64,000 bases of DNA from Salmo trutta (taxonomy: Eukaryota; Chordata; Actinopteri; Salmoniformes; Salmonidae): assembly GCF_901001165.1 (NCBI RefSeq), contig NC_042961.1:7301897-7365896 (forward strand). Direction: 5' to 3'. Under the pieces are notes generated by a model. That model saw only the letters and a program-made list of their open reading frames with translations. It did no database searches and was not told where the DNA came from. The translations under genes were made by a program, and so were the position numbers. This document shows, piece by piece, positions 1 to 11,306 of the stretch. Each line of letters opens with the position of its first letter. The first letter of the stretch is position 1.

Positions 1-497
1 CGACACACCTTTTGCACGGCATGCACTCCTCTCCGCAGTCGTTCAGTGGACACCCTTTGTACCCCTATGGTTTCATGCTCCCCAACGACCCCCTTCCTCA
101 CGTCTGTAACTGGGTGTCGGCGAACGGACCCTGCGACAAGCGTTTCTCCTCTTCCGAGGAGCTGCTGATTCACCTGCGGACGCATACCGCCTTCACCGGG
201 GCGGAAAAGTTGATATCGGGTTACCCTAGTTCCTCATCTTTAGCTAGTGCTGCAGCTGCAGCTATGGCGTGCCACATGCACATGCCGCAGTCAGGAGGCC
301 CCGGAAGCCCCGGGACACTGACCCTGAGGAGTCCGCATCACGCGCTGGGACTAAGCAGCCGTTACCATCCGTACTCCAAGAGCCCTCTGCCTACCGGAGC
401 CCCTGTTCCCGTCCCCGCAGCTACCGGGCCATACTACTCCCCATATGCCCTGTACGGCCAGAGACTCACCACAGCATCGGCACTGGGATACCAGTGA
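1..497 (+). CDS. znf503: Zinc finger protein 503 (Nlz2-like), C-terminal part, last exon
   Basis: The frame is open from the window edge to a TGA at 495-497, giving about 164 residues of a protein whose start lies upstream. An unusual C2H2 zinc finger is visible: counting from base 3, Cys35 and Cys44 (eight residues apart), then His57 and His61, inside CNWVSANGPCDKRF. A Ser/Ala-rich stretch, a Pro/Gly-rich stretch and the C-terminal end YYSPYALYGQRL follow. These are hallmarks of the Noc/elB/Nlz (NET) family, nuclear transcriptional repressors that act with Groucho and histone deacetylases in hindbrain and eye patterning. The Ser-rich then Ala-rich stretch followed by ACHMHMP favours ZNF503 over the paralogue ZNF703; this rests on recalled family sequence. 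Salmonids carry whole-genome duplicates, so this may be one of two ohnologues. The ending is intact. Confidence 0.9.
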   Translation, partial: THLLHGMHSSPQSFSGHPLYPYGFMLPNDPLPHVCNWVSANGPCDKRFSSSEELLIHLRTHTAFTGAEKLISGYPSSSSLASAAAAAMACHMHMPQSGGPGSPGTLTLRSPHHALGLSSRYHPYSKSPLPTGAPVPVPAATGPYYSPYALYGQRLTTASALGYQ

Positions 498-740
498 AAC
501 ACACTTCACTTTTGAAAAGTTTATAATTATAAAATGCAAATATAAAGACTTTTATATCAATGCTCCACCTATGGACAGGATCCGTGGACTGTATTTATTT
601 ATGTCGACTGAAAGCGGACAATAATGGCTACAAATGGAAGATATTTGAAAGACTCGAAGTGCATTATGTTTAAACTGAACTCTATAGGTAAAATGAAAAC
701 ACACATGGTAGAATACTAATAAAATAGAGGTTTTCATTTC
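498..740 (+). other. 3' UTR of znf503 with poly(A) signal
   Basis: AT-rich sequence follows the znf503 stop codon. A canonical AATAAA hexamer lies at 718-723, so cleavage would be expected 10-30 bases later. The signal is seen directly; its use is inferred. Confidence 0.6.
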
Positions 741-1881
741 GATGTTCATTTGAAATTGCTATGATTGTATTGTTCTTATTTAATGTTTCATTGAAAAGAA
801 AATAATTGACATGCATGTTTGTTTCTTAAAATCCCAAATTGTCCACTTTAAAATTGCCGTTATTTTTCAGGTGTATACCATGGGAAGAGAATTGGTATTT
901 TTTTGTATGTATTCTGGAAAAATAAGAAAGGATTTTGTTCCATATTTCCGTGTGCCTCCTTTTATGATAACAACAAGACTTACATTTTTAACATGCTATT
1001 TCATTAAACAGTTTCTGGTTTCTTTATGATTTAAATTGACATAATGAGATGTGCTGATCTGGGAAGTTAATCTTATTAACTGGTTGCCTATACAACAAAC
1101 TGGAACGTTATTTACAGGGTAGGCTGTGTTTTTTAAAAATGTTCACTTTAAAGTGCACTTTCTTTCTACTACATCTCTATAGAGTTTAATGTGTTTTTTT
1201 TTTAGCATGATCCATTGTTTTAAACTAAATAATTTGAATTCTTGAAAGTTGAAACACTAGGCTATTTTAAAACTAAACACACAACTTTGAAATCGAATGC
1301 AACTAAGATTGGACATTATTTCAACAATAATGTATAGCTAGCTGAACGTCATGATTGAGTGTGTGAGCGTGCTGTTTGCCAGTGTGTCTGCATATTCTAA
1401 AACGGGATACATCCATCAAAGCATGTTAATAATTGTTGATTGACGTTGAGTTTTGACATTATTGCTGTAGTGATTGGATTTAGAAGGTCATTTCCAAATA
1501 AGTATCGTTGGCTAAATAGAGTTTTCAATATTTGGTGATATAGAAAAATGTCTCTTGACATTGCCTGGTTAATAGTGATCCCCTCGAGCAACAAACAGAG
1601 AACGCCTCCTTTTGGAATGCGTTATCATGGTATTTGTTGATTTAAATTTAATTTACAATATATTGTCTCAATATTCACGAGTCATTGAAGATATATTAAT
1701 TATGAATATAGAGTATCCTACTAAAAACAGATACGGCAAAACTCTATAAGGGAATAATGCTGTATAGGATTACATAAGGAACATTGCGCATACCTGATTT
1801 TAGAATGTCTCTATAATCTCTTTCCACTTTGGCCCCACTTCAGTATAGTTGGTTGAAAATAACTGATGATTTTAGAGACAT
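741..1881. other. AT-rich intergenic DNA downstream of znf503
   Basis: I see no coding region or recognisable repeat here. The Nlz genes are developmental regulators often flanked by conserved non-coding enhancers, so conservation is possible but cannot be judged from one sequence. Confidence 0.4.
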
Positions 1882-2091
1882 CCCGCTGGGTGCAGACATC
1901 AATTTAACGTCTATTCCACATTGGTCAATGTCATTTCATTGAAATCAAATCACATTTTATTGGTCCAACAGTGCTGTAATATCTAACAATTCACAACAAT
2001 ACACACAAATCTAAAGGAAAATAATGGAATTAAGAAATCTATAAATAATGACGTGGAAACAACGTTGTTTAAACCAGCTTGTGCCCAGTAG
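1882..2091. repeat. Small palindromic MITE copy with an internal insertion
   Basis: The ends (CCCGCTGGGTGCAGAC and TTGTGCCCAGTAG) are imperfect inverted repeats, and the halves match the more compact copy at 2829-2941. The palindromic centre is split by about 100 bp (1944-2046) beginning ATCAAATCACATTTTATTGG. That resembles the reverse complement of the LINE B 3' end, and AAAT lies on both sides. Confidence 0.65.
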
Positions 2092-2828
2092 TGTAACACT
2101 GGTGTGTGATTCAGACATTTGTAGCAGACCATTTCAAAATGCCATGATCTAGCCTATAGTTTAAACAAAGGATTATCACACAAACTTTTAAATATACATC
2201 CGTCTATACTCAGCTTTTTAATTACAGTAGAGGCCTAACTAGCCTAATTTATATATATAAAAAAAGTGTTGTTGGCTGATTCATTCCTTAGATCAAACAG
2301 GGTTGAAGTTTCGTGCACATTCTTGTTTCATATTGAAATTCATCAACAGCTGGCCTATAGGCTTAACTCTTCGCTGCTCTGTATACTGCCCTTTGCTATG
2401 TTAAATAAGGCCACACAATATTAAATTGCATGGTTACAGACACACCATATTAGTTCAGTAATTAATCATGCCTTTATTGCATTCAGCCGAGAAAAAATGG
2501 TTGCCACATTTTTTAAAAGAAATACATAGGCAAGACTATAGTTAGGCCTATTGCTTTTCACAGAATATTTCACACCAAATCTACAAAATGGCTGCGAAAC
2601 GGGCCAATCCCCGAGATAACAATACCATTTTACGATCAAGAAATAGGCTATATTACTCAAATACCAATAGCTAATGGGTTAACCTTACAAGTCCAAAAGA
2701 TTCATTCATGTTTTTAATTGCATAATTGGGAAACTTTGAATTGAAACATAGTGGAACTCAATCATTTAGCCTACTATAGTTCTGCTAGGTGCCATTGGTG
2801 TCAAACATCAACAGGATAATAGTAGGGT
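2092..2828. other. AT-rich intergenic DNA, no gene seen
   Basis: No coding pattern or clear repeat is visible. Confidence 0.4.
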
Positions 2829-2941
2829 CCCACTGGACACACACTGGTTGAATCAACATTGTTTCCACGTCATGTCATTTCAATTAAATGATGTTCAACC
2901 AACATGGAATAGGCCTTGAATTAACATCTGTGCTCAGTGGG
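2829..2941. repeat. Small palindromic MITE, compact copy
   Basis: It begins CCCACTGGACACACACTGG and ends with TGTGCTCAGTGG, an imperfect terminal inverted repeat. The body is itself a near-palindrome around TCATTTCAATTAAATGA. This is the same family as 1882-2091 without the insertion. Its right edge abuts the foldback element that follows. Confidence 0.7.
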
Positions 2942-3362
2942 GTGAATTCAGAAAACGTGGGACACCTTTTGAGTTTCATACTTATGTAACTCTTTAGACT
3001 TCTATTCAACATATTAGCCCAACACATGATACATTTCTGAAACCCTCAAGATGTTTCCTAATCACACAAAATTGAATCAAATTGCCAATGGGCTAGAATT
3101 AGGCCTATCCCAGTTTATCTAACCTGCTGTCCCAGTTTCCAAAATGTGCACTGAAAATATGGTTGTGGCTCAGTGTACACAAATGGGTGTGTCATGCCTT
3201 CTGTGAATATGATATCAACATTTGTCCTTTTTGGGTGATTAGGAAACATCTTGAGGATTTCAGAAATATATAATGTGTTGGGCTAATATGCTGGATAGAT
3301 GTTGAAAAATGGGTTACAGAAGACAGAAATGCAAAACGTGTCCCACTAATTCTGAATTCACC
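2941..3362. repeat. Foldback-type MITE with about 130-bp inverted arms
   Basis: The left arm at 2941-3066 (GGTGAATTCAGAA to GATGTTTCCTAATCAC) is the reverse complement, at roughly 80% by eye, of the right arm at 3233-3362 (GTGATTAGGAAACATC to TTCTGAATTCACC). The arms flank a 166-bp spacer with no coding potential. Long arms and a short spacer fit a non-autonomous DNA transposon. No clear target duplication was found. Confidence 0.75.
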
Positions 3363-4802
3363 ATTTATTTTAGAAGTGTAATTGTTTTAATTGAATTAAA
3401 TATACAGTAGCCTATAGCTTAAGGTCTTGTGCCAGCCTTATTTATCAAACACAAATATGTTGTGTCTGAATATTTAGTTGACAGGCCTTTAAATCTTTTC
3501 TTCCTGTTCTTAGCTGTCAGTGAAGCTAGCTGAAAATAGCTTCAAGCTAAAGCCAGACATTCTCCTCTATACAGGCACAAACTGGTGGAGGCACAATGTC
3601 CCATTTCCTTAATTCTGTGTGAAAGACGAGATGTCACACAGTGGACGGGTCTGAAGTGACAGGCTAGAATAGAGCGCAACAGCCCTATAACGGAGCACTG
3701 CCACACATCGATCTATCTCATCTGTCCGTCAAACGCCCAAGTGTTTCCACTTTGCATCTATAACTCATGAAATTACTATACTCTGGAACTGTTCTTGAAT
3801 ATGAATGAATGAATGAGTTATTTGTAAATGACTTTGACCTCTGAATGATAGCGACACTCATCCACCCTGTCGTTGGTTATTTAGCTGAATACCGTCTCAG
3901 AGAGATCGCTCTTGTCTTGGTCCACCAGCAGCTATAGTCAAAACCAACTTCTCTGTTTGTTAATGTGTGTGTGTACATGTGTGGGTTCATTTGTGTGTGT
4001 GTGTACACATGCGTGTATAAGTGTGTGTGTGTGTGTGTGTGTGTTGGTCTGGAGGCCCACACACATTCTAAACTGATGTAATGACGGTGAAAGGGAGCGA
4101 TTTCCATTTTTACCCACATCATGGTGGCTGTGTGTGGAGGTCCCAGATGGAAGGCAATTTATCATGTGCCCCTCCCTTGGCCTGTCACTGGGGGAACAGG
4201 CAGGCACATGTGTGCATGAATTACTAGCACTACCCCCTTCCACTTGCTCACAGTGGGGAGAAGCCAACAAGCAGAGGAGAAAAAGGACTTAGCTACAGTA
4301 TTAGTGCTTCATGCCAGTAGTACATTCACTCTGTATTGTACTAAGGCATAAAACTGTCTGGAAGGACTATGAGATTGTAGGGAGGGAGAGAACAGTCGGA
4401 TTATAGCACAGGGAGGATATTGTTAGACTATATTGTAATATTTCTTTACCTTAAAAATATGAAAGGCGATTAATAATCCATGGTTTTGTGTTGGCAAAAC
4501 CACTCACACCGTTGTCTAAATGTGCATTAAAGTTTTTAACAGAACAATCTGAAAATGTGAATTGATTGTTGTAAGTGGGAGGTTGTTTTGGTGACAGTCA
4601 GACAGAGCCACGTCAAAAAAACACAGGTCACAGAGGAAGAGGTTAAGTGAGGTTCATTCCCTAAACTGTCCCAGTAAACATTAACTGGCTGGGGTCAAGG
4701 ACAAGGCTTTTACAAGGGAGCACAGCCCTAACAGAGCAGGATCACTGTCTCATCTGTTAGCACAGCATGGTGAGAATGGAGAGCCTTTGCTGTTGATCTT
4801 TG
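3363..4802. other. Intergenic DNA with one TG microsatellite
   Basis: No gene is seen. An interrupted (TG)n tract occupies about 3964-4045. The short frames across it are simple-repeat artefacts. Confidence 0.45.
3964..4045. repeat. (TG)n microsatellite, interrupted
   Basis: Runs of TG are broken by TACATG, GGTTCATT and ACACATGCG, ending in an uninterrupted run of about 25 bases at 4021-4045. Confidence 0.9.
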
Positions 4803-4906
4803 ATGTGTCTGCATATCTATCGACTATCTATTGCCTATCTATCACCTACCTATCGCCCATCTAGCGCTTGTCTATCACCTATCTATCGCCTATCTATTCT
4901 GGTTTA
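4803..4906. repeat. Degenerate CTATCTATCGCC-type tandem repeat
   Basis: Around ten imperfect copies of a 9-11 base unit (CTATCTATC plus GCC, ACC or GAC) run head to tail. Unit length drifts, which suggests an old array derived from (CTAT)n. Confidence 0.7.
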
Positions 4907-5804
4907 TGTAACAGACCGTGTATTTAACCTGGCTGGTTGAATGAGATACCACAATGGATAGTATTAGCCCACCGAGCCAAAGCCTCTAAGAGCTAACACA
5001 AGTCATCAGGTCTCGGCCAGACACGGTTACTCATCACACAAGCACAGTTCAGCGAACCGTTTCTGCTACCCTTTGTCTTCTGAGATCCGTGGTTTTAAAA
5101 GAACAGGAGACATTTTAGTGTTCGGACTTATCAGTGATACCATACCATCTTTCATCTACCCACAATGCACTGGTGCAGGAAATCTGGCAGGCAGGACATT
5201 TGGCCTTGGGGAACCCAGGACATGAGTCACACACCTCACCCCGTAGTCAACCCTCTCTCCTGAATTACCCTCCACCTCTAAAGCTGTCATTAGTGGGTGT
5301 GTGACACAATATAAAGACACACCATTGTCTGCCATGGCAAGTCTATAGTTTGGGCAACAGCTGTGTCAATACGGGGGAAGCAGCTATAATGTTCTAGCCC
5401 CATTCCAGACATAAGTCAAAGAGCAATTATTCTCCTTTATGAGTGTGGTCTCTTTTAGGAGGGTAAGATGATAATTAAAGGCCTTTCCTTGGAAAAACAG
5501 TAGGCTCACCCTACAACCATGATTATTATGCTGCTGTTTTGTTAGGTTTAAGATTGCATGGTTATGCTTGATGCATTTTGTGTTTTGGGCTTCATTTTGT
5601 GTTTGGGACAAGCACCACAGTTGTGTTTTAATGTCAAACAAACATCTCATAACATTAGCTACTTATGGACAACCATGTAATATTATGGCCATGGTTAGAT
5701 GGTTGGTCCTGTAGTCTAGCTTCAACATGGGTAGAATAGGTCAAAATAGTGACATTTAAACGTTTTAGCTGTATGTCATCTGAGCTGACACAGTATTAGT
5801 TATG
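4907..5804. other. Intergenic DNA, no gene seen
   Basis: Short open frames on both strands lack any recognisable domain. No repeat was identified. Confidence 0.4.
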
Positions 5805-7130
5805 CAGTATATATACAAAAGTATTTGGACACCCCTTCAAATTAGTGGATTCGGCTATTTCAGCCACACCTGTTGCTGACAGGTACATAGTAATAATCAC
5901 AGTAGTTGTCGAGGGTCAGCACCTCAGGAGTAAATGTCAGTTGGCTTTTCATAGCCGATCATTGAGAGTATCTCTACCGCTCCTGCTGTCTCTAGAGAGT
6001 TGAGAATCTTCATAGACAAACATTGGCAGTAGAATGACCTTACTGAAGAGCTCAGTGACTTTCAACGTGGCACCGTCACAGGATGCCACCTTTCCAACAA
6101 GTCAGTTCGTAAAATGTATGCCCTGCTAGAGCTGCCTCAGTCAACTGTAAGTGCTGTTATTGTGAAGTGGAAATGTCTAGGAGCAACAACGGCTCAGCAG
6201 CGAAGTGGTAGGCCACACAACTCACAGAACGTGAACTCCGAGTGCTGAAGCGCGTAGCATAGCGTACAAAAATCGTCAGTCCTCAGTTGCAACACTCACT
6301 ACCGAGTTCCAGACTGCCTCTGGAAGCAACGTCAGCACAATAACTGTTTGTCGAGAGCTTCATGACATGTGTTTCCATGGTCGAGCAGCCGCACACCAGC
6401 TTAAGATCACCATGCGCAATGCCAAGCGTCGGCTGGAGTGGTGTAAAGTTCACCGTCATTAGACTCTGGTGCAGTGGAAACGCGTTTTCTGGAATGATGA
6501 ATCACCCTTCACTATCTGGCATTCCGACCGATGAATCTGGGTTTGGCGAATGCCAGGAGAACGCTACCTGCTCGAATGCATAGTGCCAACTTTAAAGTTT
6601 GGTGGAGGAGGAATAATGGTCTGGGGCTGTTTTTCATGGCTCAGGCTAGGCCCCTTAGTTCCAGTGAAGAGAAATCTTAACGCTACAGCATACAATGACA
6701 TTCTACACGATTTTGTGCTTCCAACATTGTGGCAACAGTTTCGGGAAGGCCCATTCCTGTTTCAGCATGACAATGGCCCTGTGCACAAAGTGAGGTCCAT
6801 ACTGAAATGGTTTGTTGAGATCGGTGTGGAAGAACTTGACTGGCATACACAGAGCCCTGACCTCAACCCCATTGAACCCCTTTGGGATGAATTTGAACGC
6901 TGACTGTGAGCCAGGCCTAATCACACAACATCAGTGCCCAACCTCACTAATGCTCTTGTGGCTGAATGGAAGCAAGTCCGGCAGCAATGTTCCAACATCT
7001 AGTAAAAAGCCTTACCAAAAGAGTGGAGGCTGTTATAGCAGCAAAAGGGGACCAAGTCCATATTAATGCCCATAATTTTGGAATGAGATGTTTAACAAGC
7101 AGATGTCCTCATACTGTTGGTCACGTAGTG
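5805..7130 (+). mobile_element. Tc1-like DNA transposon, decayed
   Basis: The left end reads CAGTATATATACAAAAGTAT and TTGGACACCCC, a Tc1-family terminus. The right end at about 7102-7130 keeps a mutated inverse (GATGTCCTCATACTG). Between them lies a transposase relic on the plus strand. Positions 5891-6003 in the 5' leader do not belong to the transposon and match the unrelated repeat at 10552-10673. No clean TA target duplication remains. Confidence 0.85.
6045..7066 (+). pseudogene. Tc1-like transposase, broken
   Basis: Successive frames encode a helix-turn-helix start (EELSDFQRGTVTG from 6045), a DNA-binding middle part (6362-6583) and the catalytic C-terminal part (from about 6550, with FGGGGIMVWGCFS and later QSPDLNPIEPLWDEFER, which carries the end of the DDE-type core). 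Frame breaks occur near 6225 and 6550, and a TGA ends the catalytic frame at 6901-6903. The last residues before the TAA at 7064-7066 lie in another frame. In an intact element this protein would cut and paste the transposon; here it cannot be made whole. Confidence 0.85.
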
Positions 7131-7909
7131 GATGTAATTTACGGCGAGGCTCCAACATGGCATGTACCTGTGTATTCTCATACCTTCACAGTGTAGTATA
7201 ACACACGCAGGCCCTTGTACTAAAGGGTGTCACGCTAAAACCATCCTCTCACAGACACAGTGATTTATGACTGCAGGCAGAGTGCCGTTGAGATAGATAT
7301 CCACAGCTTCTGTGATTGTAGTAATGAAGCCATAAAGGGCACAGCATGAAATGAAGCAGGGCTCCGGACTGCATCAAGCAAATTACATTATCACCCAGCG
7401 CTAACTGAATGTAACTAATCCCCCAGAAGATAGAAATCAACATCGTCAATGGTCACACGTCATATTCATGAGCGCTAAAGCACCCCGTTCTGACAAGCTG
7501 ATCTTAGAATGCAGATCTCCCAACTGAGAACCGTAATGTAGACCATTTCACCCTCTAAACAGACTGAGCCGAGAATCCATGCAGGAATCCCTCCTCCACA
7601 AGCATGCAGACACACAGCCTTCAAATGTGATTTCCTCTCCTCATTGATTCACAAATGTAAAGTGCTCTCTCATCCAGGTAATATGTGAAAGTGGGATGGC
7701 ATCATCAAAGCTTTCCATTTACGCCACTCAAAAAACTCCCAACTCACGTGACGTGACACCTCGTGCTTTAGAAGGCCTAACTGAGGTTATTGGCGTCCGC
7801 TTTGGGATCTACACTATATCGTCAATATGCGACTGTTTCACTTCACAGATAATTATGCCCATAATAATAATGCACATTTTCCTGTTTCTGACTAACAATA
7901 TTTTATGAA
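7131..7909. other. Intergenic DNA, no gene seen
   Basis: Short frames at 7249-7449 and 7696-7908 lack any recognisable domain. Nothing else is identifiable. Confidence 0.4.
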
Positions 7910-8240
7910 AATCAGAGCCGGTTCTAGCCTTTTGGGGGTCCTAAGCAAAACATTTTAGTGGGCCCCCTCTTGACAGCAAAGATGACATTTTAAGTTTTTA
8001 AGTTCATTTCCTGCAATTCTACACATTTTGATGCAATTTTAAATCCATTATTTTTTTTGCAGTTCTACACATTTTGCCATGGGGTGGAGAGAAAATGTGT
8101 ACATTTTAAAGCATAATTCAGGCAATAAAGCCCTGAATTATGCCATGTTATTGATATCTGAGTGAGAGTGACTAACAAAATCAATGGGGGCCCCCTGGAG
8201 GTTAGGGCCCCTGCGATATCTATGGTATTCTGCCATGATA
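7910..8240. repeat. Probable old DNA-transposon remnant (GGGCCCC-rich ends)
   Basis: The left side has GAGCCGGTTCTAGCC and GTGGGCCCCCTC; the right side has GGGGGCCCCCTGGAGG and GGGCCCCTGC. The centre is AT-rich with two similar segments containing TTCTACACATTTTG. This resembles a dispersed fish repeat, but the limits are uncertain. Confidence 0.35.
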
Positions 8241-8956
8241 GCTGGATAGACTAATTCACCAATCAAAAAGTCTAAGCTGACATGGTTAATTGAGTGACTG
8301 TCAGTGATGACATAACAAGAGAAAAATTGCTGACGTCTTTTTCTCTTCATTCTTCCATATCAATGAGGACCAAGGATGTGTTGTTGGGCTTTGATTCCAT
8401 GATATCATCTAGATCAAATCAAATTTTATTTGTCACCTGCACCGAATACAACAAGTGTAGACCTTACCGTGAAATGCTTACTTACAAGTCCTTAACCAAC
8501 AATGCAGTTCAAGAAATAGAGTTAAGAAAGTAACACAATAAAATAACAATGAGGCTATAAACGGGGGGTACTGGTACCGAGTCAATGTGCAGGGGTACAG
8601 GTTAGTCGAGGTAATTTGTATATGTAGGTAGGGGTAAAGTGACTATGCATAGATAATAAACAGCAAGTATCAGCAGTGTAAATGTAAATAGTCCGGGTGG
8701 CCATTTGATTAATTGTTAAGCAGTCTTATGGCTTGGGGGTAGAAGCTGTTAAGGAGCTTTTTGGACCTAGACTTGGCACTCCGGTACTGCTTGCCGTGCG
8801 GTAGCAGAGAGAACAGTCTATGACTTGGGTGACTGGAGTCTTTGACAAGTATTTGGGCCTTCCTCTGACACCACCTAGTATATCCTGCCTTCCAGGACCT
8901 ATAGGAGCTTGGCCCCAGTGATGTACAGGGCCATACGCACTACCCTCTGTAGCGTC

Positions 8957-9533
8957 TTACCATCTGATGCCGAGCAGTTGCCATACCAGGCGGTGATGCA
9001 ACCGGTCAGGATGCTCTCGGTGGTGCAGCTGTAGAATTTTTTGAGGATCTGGGGACCAATGCCAAATCTTGAGGGGGAAAATGTGTTGTCGTGCCCTCTT
9101 CACGACTGTCTTGGTGTATTTGGACCATAATAGTTTGTTTGTGATGTGGACAACAAGGAACTTGAAACTCTCGACCCGCTCCACTATAGCCCCATCGATG
9201 TGATTAGGAGCTTTCGGCCCTCCTTTTCCTGTAGTCCGCAATCAGCTCTTATGTCTTGCTCACGTTGAGGGAGAGGTTGTTGTCCTGGTACCACACTGTC
9301 AGGTCTCTGACCTCCTTCCAATAGGATGTCTCATCGTTGTCGGTGATCAGGCCTACTACTGTTGTGTCGTCAGCAAACTTAATGATGGTTTTGGATTCAT
9401 TTTTGGACACGCAGTCGTGGATGAACAGGGAGTACAGGAGGGCACCAAGCACACACCCCTGAGAGGCCCCAGTGTTGAGGATCAGTGTGGCAGACGTGTT
9501 GTTACCTACCCTTACCACCTGGGGGCGGCCCAT
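8957..9533 (-). pseudogene. LINE B reverse transcriptase, C-terminal half, broken
   Basis: Frame 9249-9533 reads GRPQVVRVGNNTSATL, then GASQGCVLGALLYSLF, then FADDTTVVGLITDNDE, which is the RT active-site aspartate pair. Frame 8957-9241 continues with the post-RT thumb (IVERVESFKFL, ARQHIFPLKIWH). The two are separated by a frame break near 9245. Further upstream protein traces to about 10250 are more degraded. RT would copy the element's own RNA into the chromosome; this copy is dead. Confidence 0.85.
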
Positions 9534-10276
9534 CAGGAAGTCCAGGATCCAGTTGCAGAGGGAGGTGTTTAGTCACAGGGTCCTCAATGATGAGCTTTGT
9601 GGGCACTATGGTGTTGAACGCTGAGCTGTAGTCTAGGGTTTCCGGGATGATGGTGTTGATGTGAGCCATGACCAGCCTTTCAAAGCACTACCGACATGGT
9701 GGTAGTAATTTAGGCAGGTTACCTTCACTTTCTTGGGCACAGGGACTATGGTGGTCTGTTGACCTGTTTAAAGGTCTTGCTCACATCGGATACGGAGAGC
9801 GTAATCACACAGTCATCCGGAACAGCTGGTGCTCTCATGCATGATTCAGTGTTGCTTGCCTCGAAGCGAGCATAAAAGGCATTTCGCTTTGCCTGTTTGA
9901 TGGTTCATCTGAGGGCATAGCGGGATTTCTTGTCAGCGCCCGGATTAGTGTCCCACTCCTTGAAAGCGGCAGCTCAAGCCTTTCGCTCGGTGCGGATGTT
10001 GCCTGTAACCCATGGCTTCTGGTTGGGTTATGTCACTGTGGGGACGTCGTTATCGATGCACTTATTAATGAAGCCAGTGACTGAGTTGGTATGTTCCTCA
10101 ATGCTATTGGATGAATCCCGGAACATATTCCAGTCTGTGCTAGCAAAACAGTCCTGTAGTGTAGCATCTGTGTCATCTGACCACTTCCGTACTGAGCGAG
10201 TCACTGGTACTTCCTGCTTTAGTTTTGCTTATAAGCAGGAATCAGAAGGATAGAATTATGGTCAGATTTGCCAAAT

Positions 10277-11306
10277 CAAATCAAATGTATTTATATAGCC
10301 CTTCTTAGATCAGCTGATATATCAGTGCTGTAGAGAAACACAGCGTAAAACCCCAAACAGCAAGCAATGCAGGTGTAGAAGCACGGTGGCTAGGAAAAAC
10401 TCCCTAGAAAGGCCAAAACCTAGGAAGAAACCTAGAGAGGAACCAGGCTATGAGGGGTGGCCAGTCCTCTTCTGGCTGTGCCGGGTGGAGATTATAACAG
10501 GACATGGCCAAGATGTTCAAATGTTCATAAATGACCAGCATGGTCAAATAATAATAATCACAGTAGTTGTCGAGGGTGCAACAGGTCAGCACCTCAGGAG
10601 TAAATGTCAGTTGGCTTTTCATAGCCGATCATTGAGAGTATCTCTACCGCTCCTGCTGTCTCTAGAGAGTTGAAAACAGCAGGTCTGGGACAGGTAGCAC
10701 GTCCTGTGAACAGGTCAGGGTTCCATAGCCGCAGGCAGAACAGTTGAAACTGGAGCAGCAGCACTGCCAGGTGGACTGGGGACAGCAAGGAGTCATCCGG
10801 CCAGGTAGTCGAGAGGCATGGTCCTAGGGCTCAGGTCCTCCGAGAGAGAAAGAAAGAAAGAGAGAATTAGAGAGAGCATACTTAAATTCACACCGGATAA
10901 GACAGGAGAAATACTCCAGATATAACAGACTGACCCTAGCCCCCTGACACATAAACTACTGCAGCATAAATACTGGAGGCTGAGACAGGAGGGGTCAGGA
11001 GACACTGTGGTCCCATCCGATGATACCCCCGGACAGGGCCAAACAGGTAGTATATAACCCCACCCACTTTGCCAAAGCACAGCCCCCACACCACTAGAGG
11101 GATATCTTCAATCACCAACTTACCATCCTGAGACAAGGCCGAGTATAGCCCACAAAGATCTCCGCCACAGCACAACCCAAGGGGGGGGCACCAACCCAGA
11201 CAGGAAGACCACGTCAGTGACTCAACCCACTCAAGTGACGCACCCCTCCCAGGGACGGCATGGAAGAGCACCAGTAAGCCAGTGACTCAGCCCCAATGAG
11301 CCAAAT
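10277..11306 (-). repeat. 1-kb non-coding dispersed repeat with 7-bp target duplication
   Basis: It interrupts LINE B; GCCAAAT occurs at both 10270-10276 and 11300-11306, so the unique insert is 10277-11299. The left end CAAATCAAATGTATTTATAT is the tail of a dispersed repeat family, and a short piece of the same tail recurs near 17058. No conserved protein was recognised. Positions 10552-10673 match the foreign segment in the Tc1 element at 5891-6003. Confidence 0.7.
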
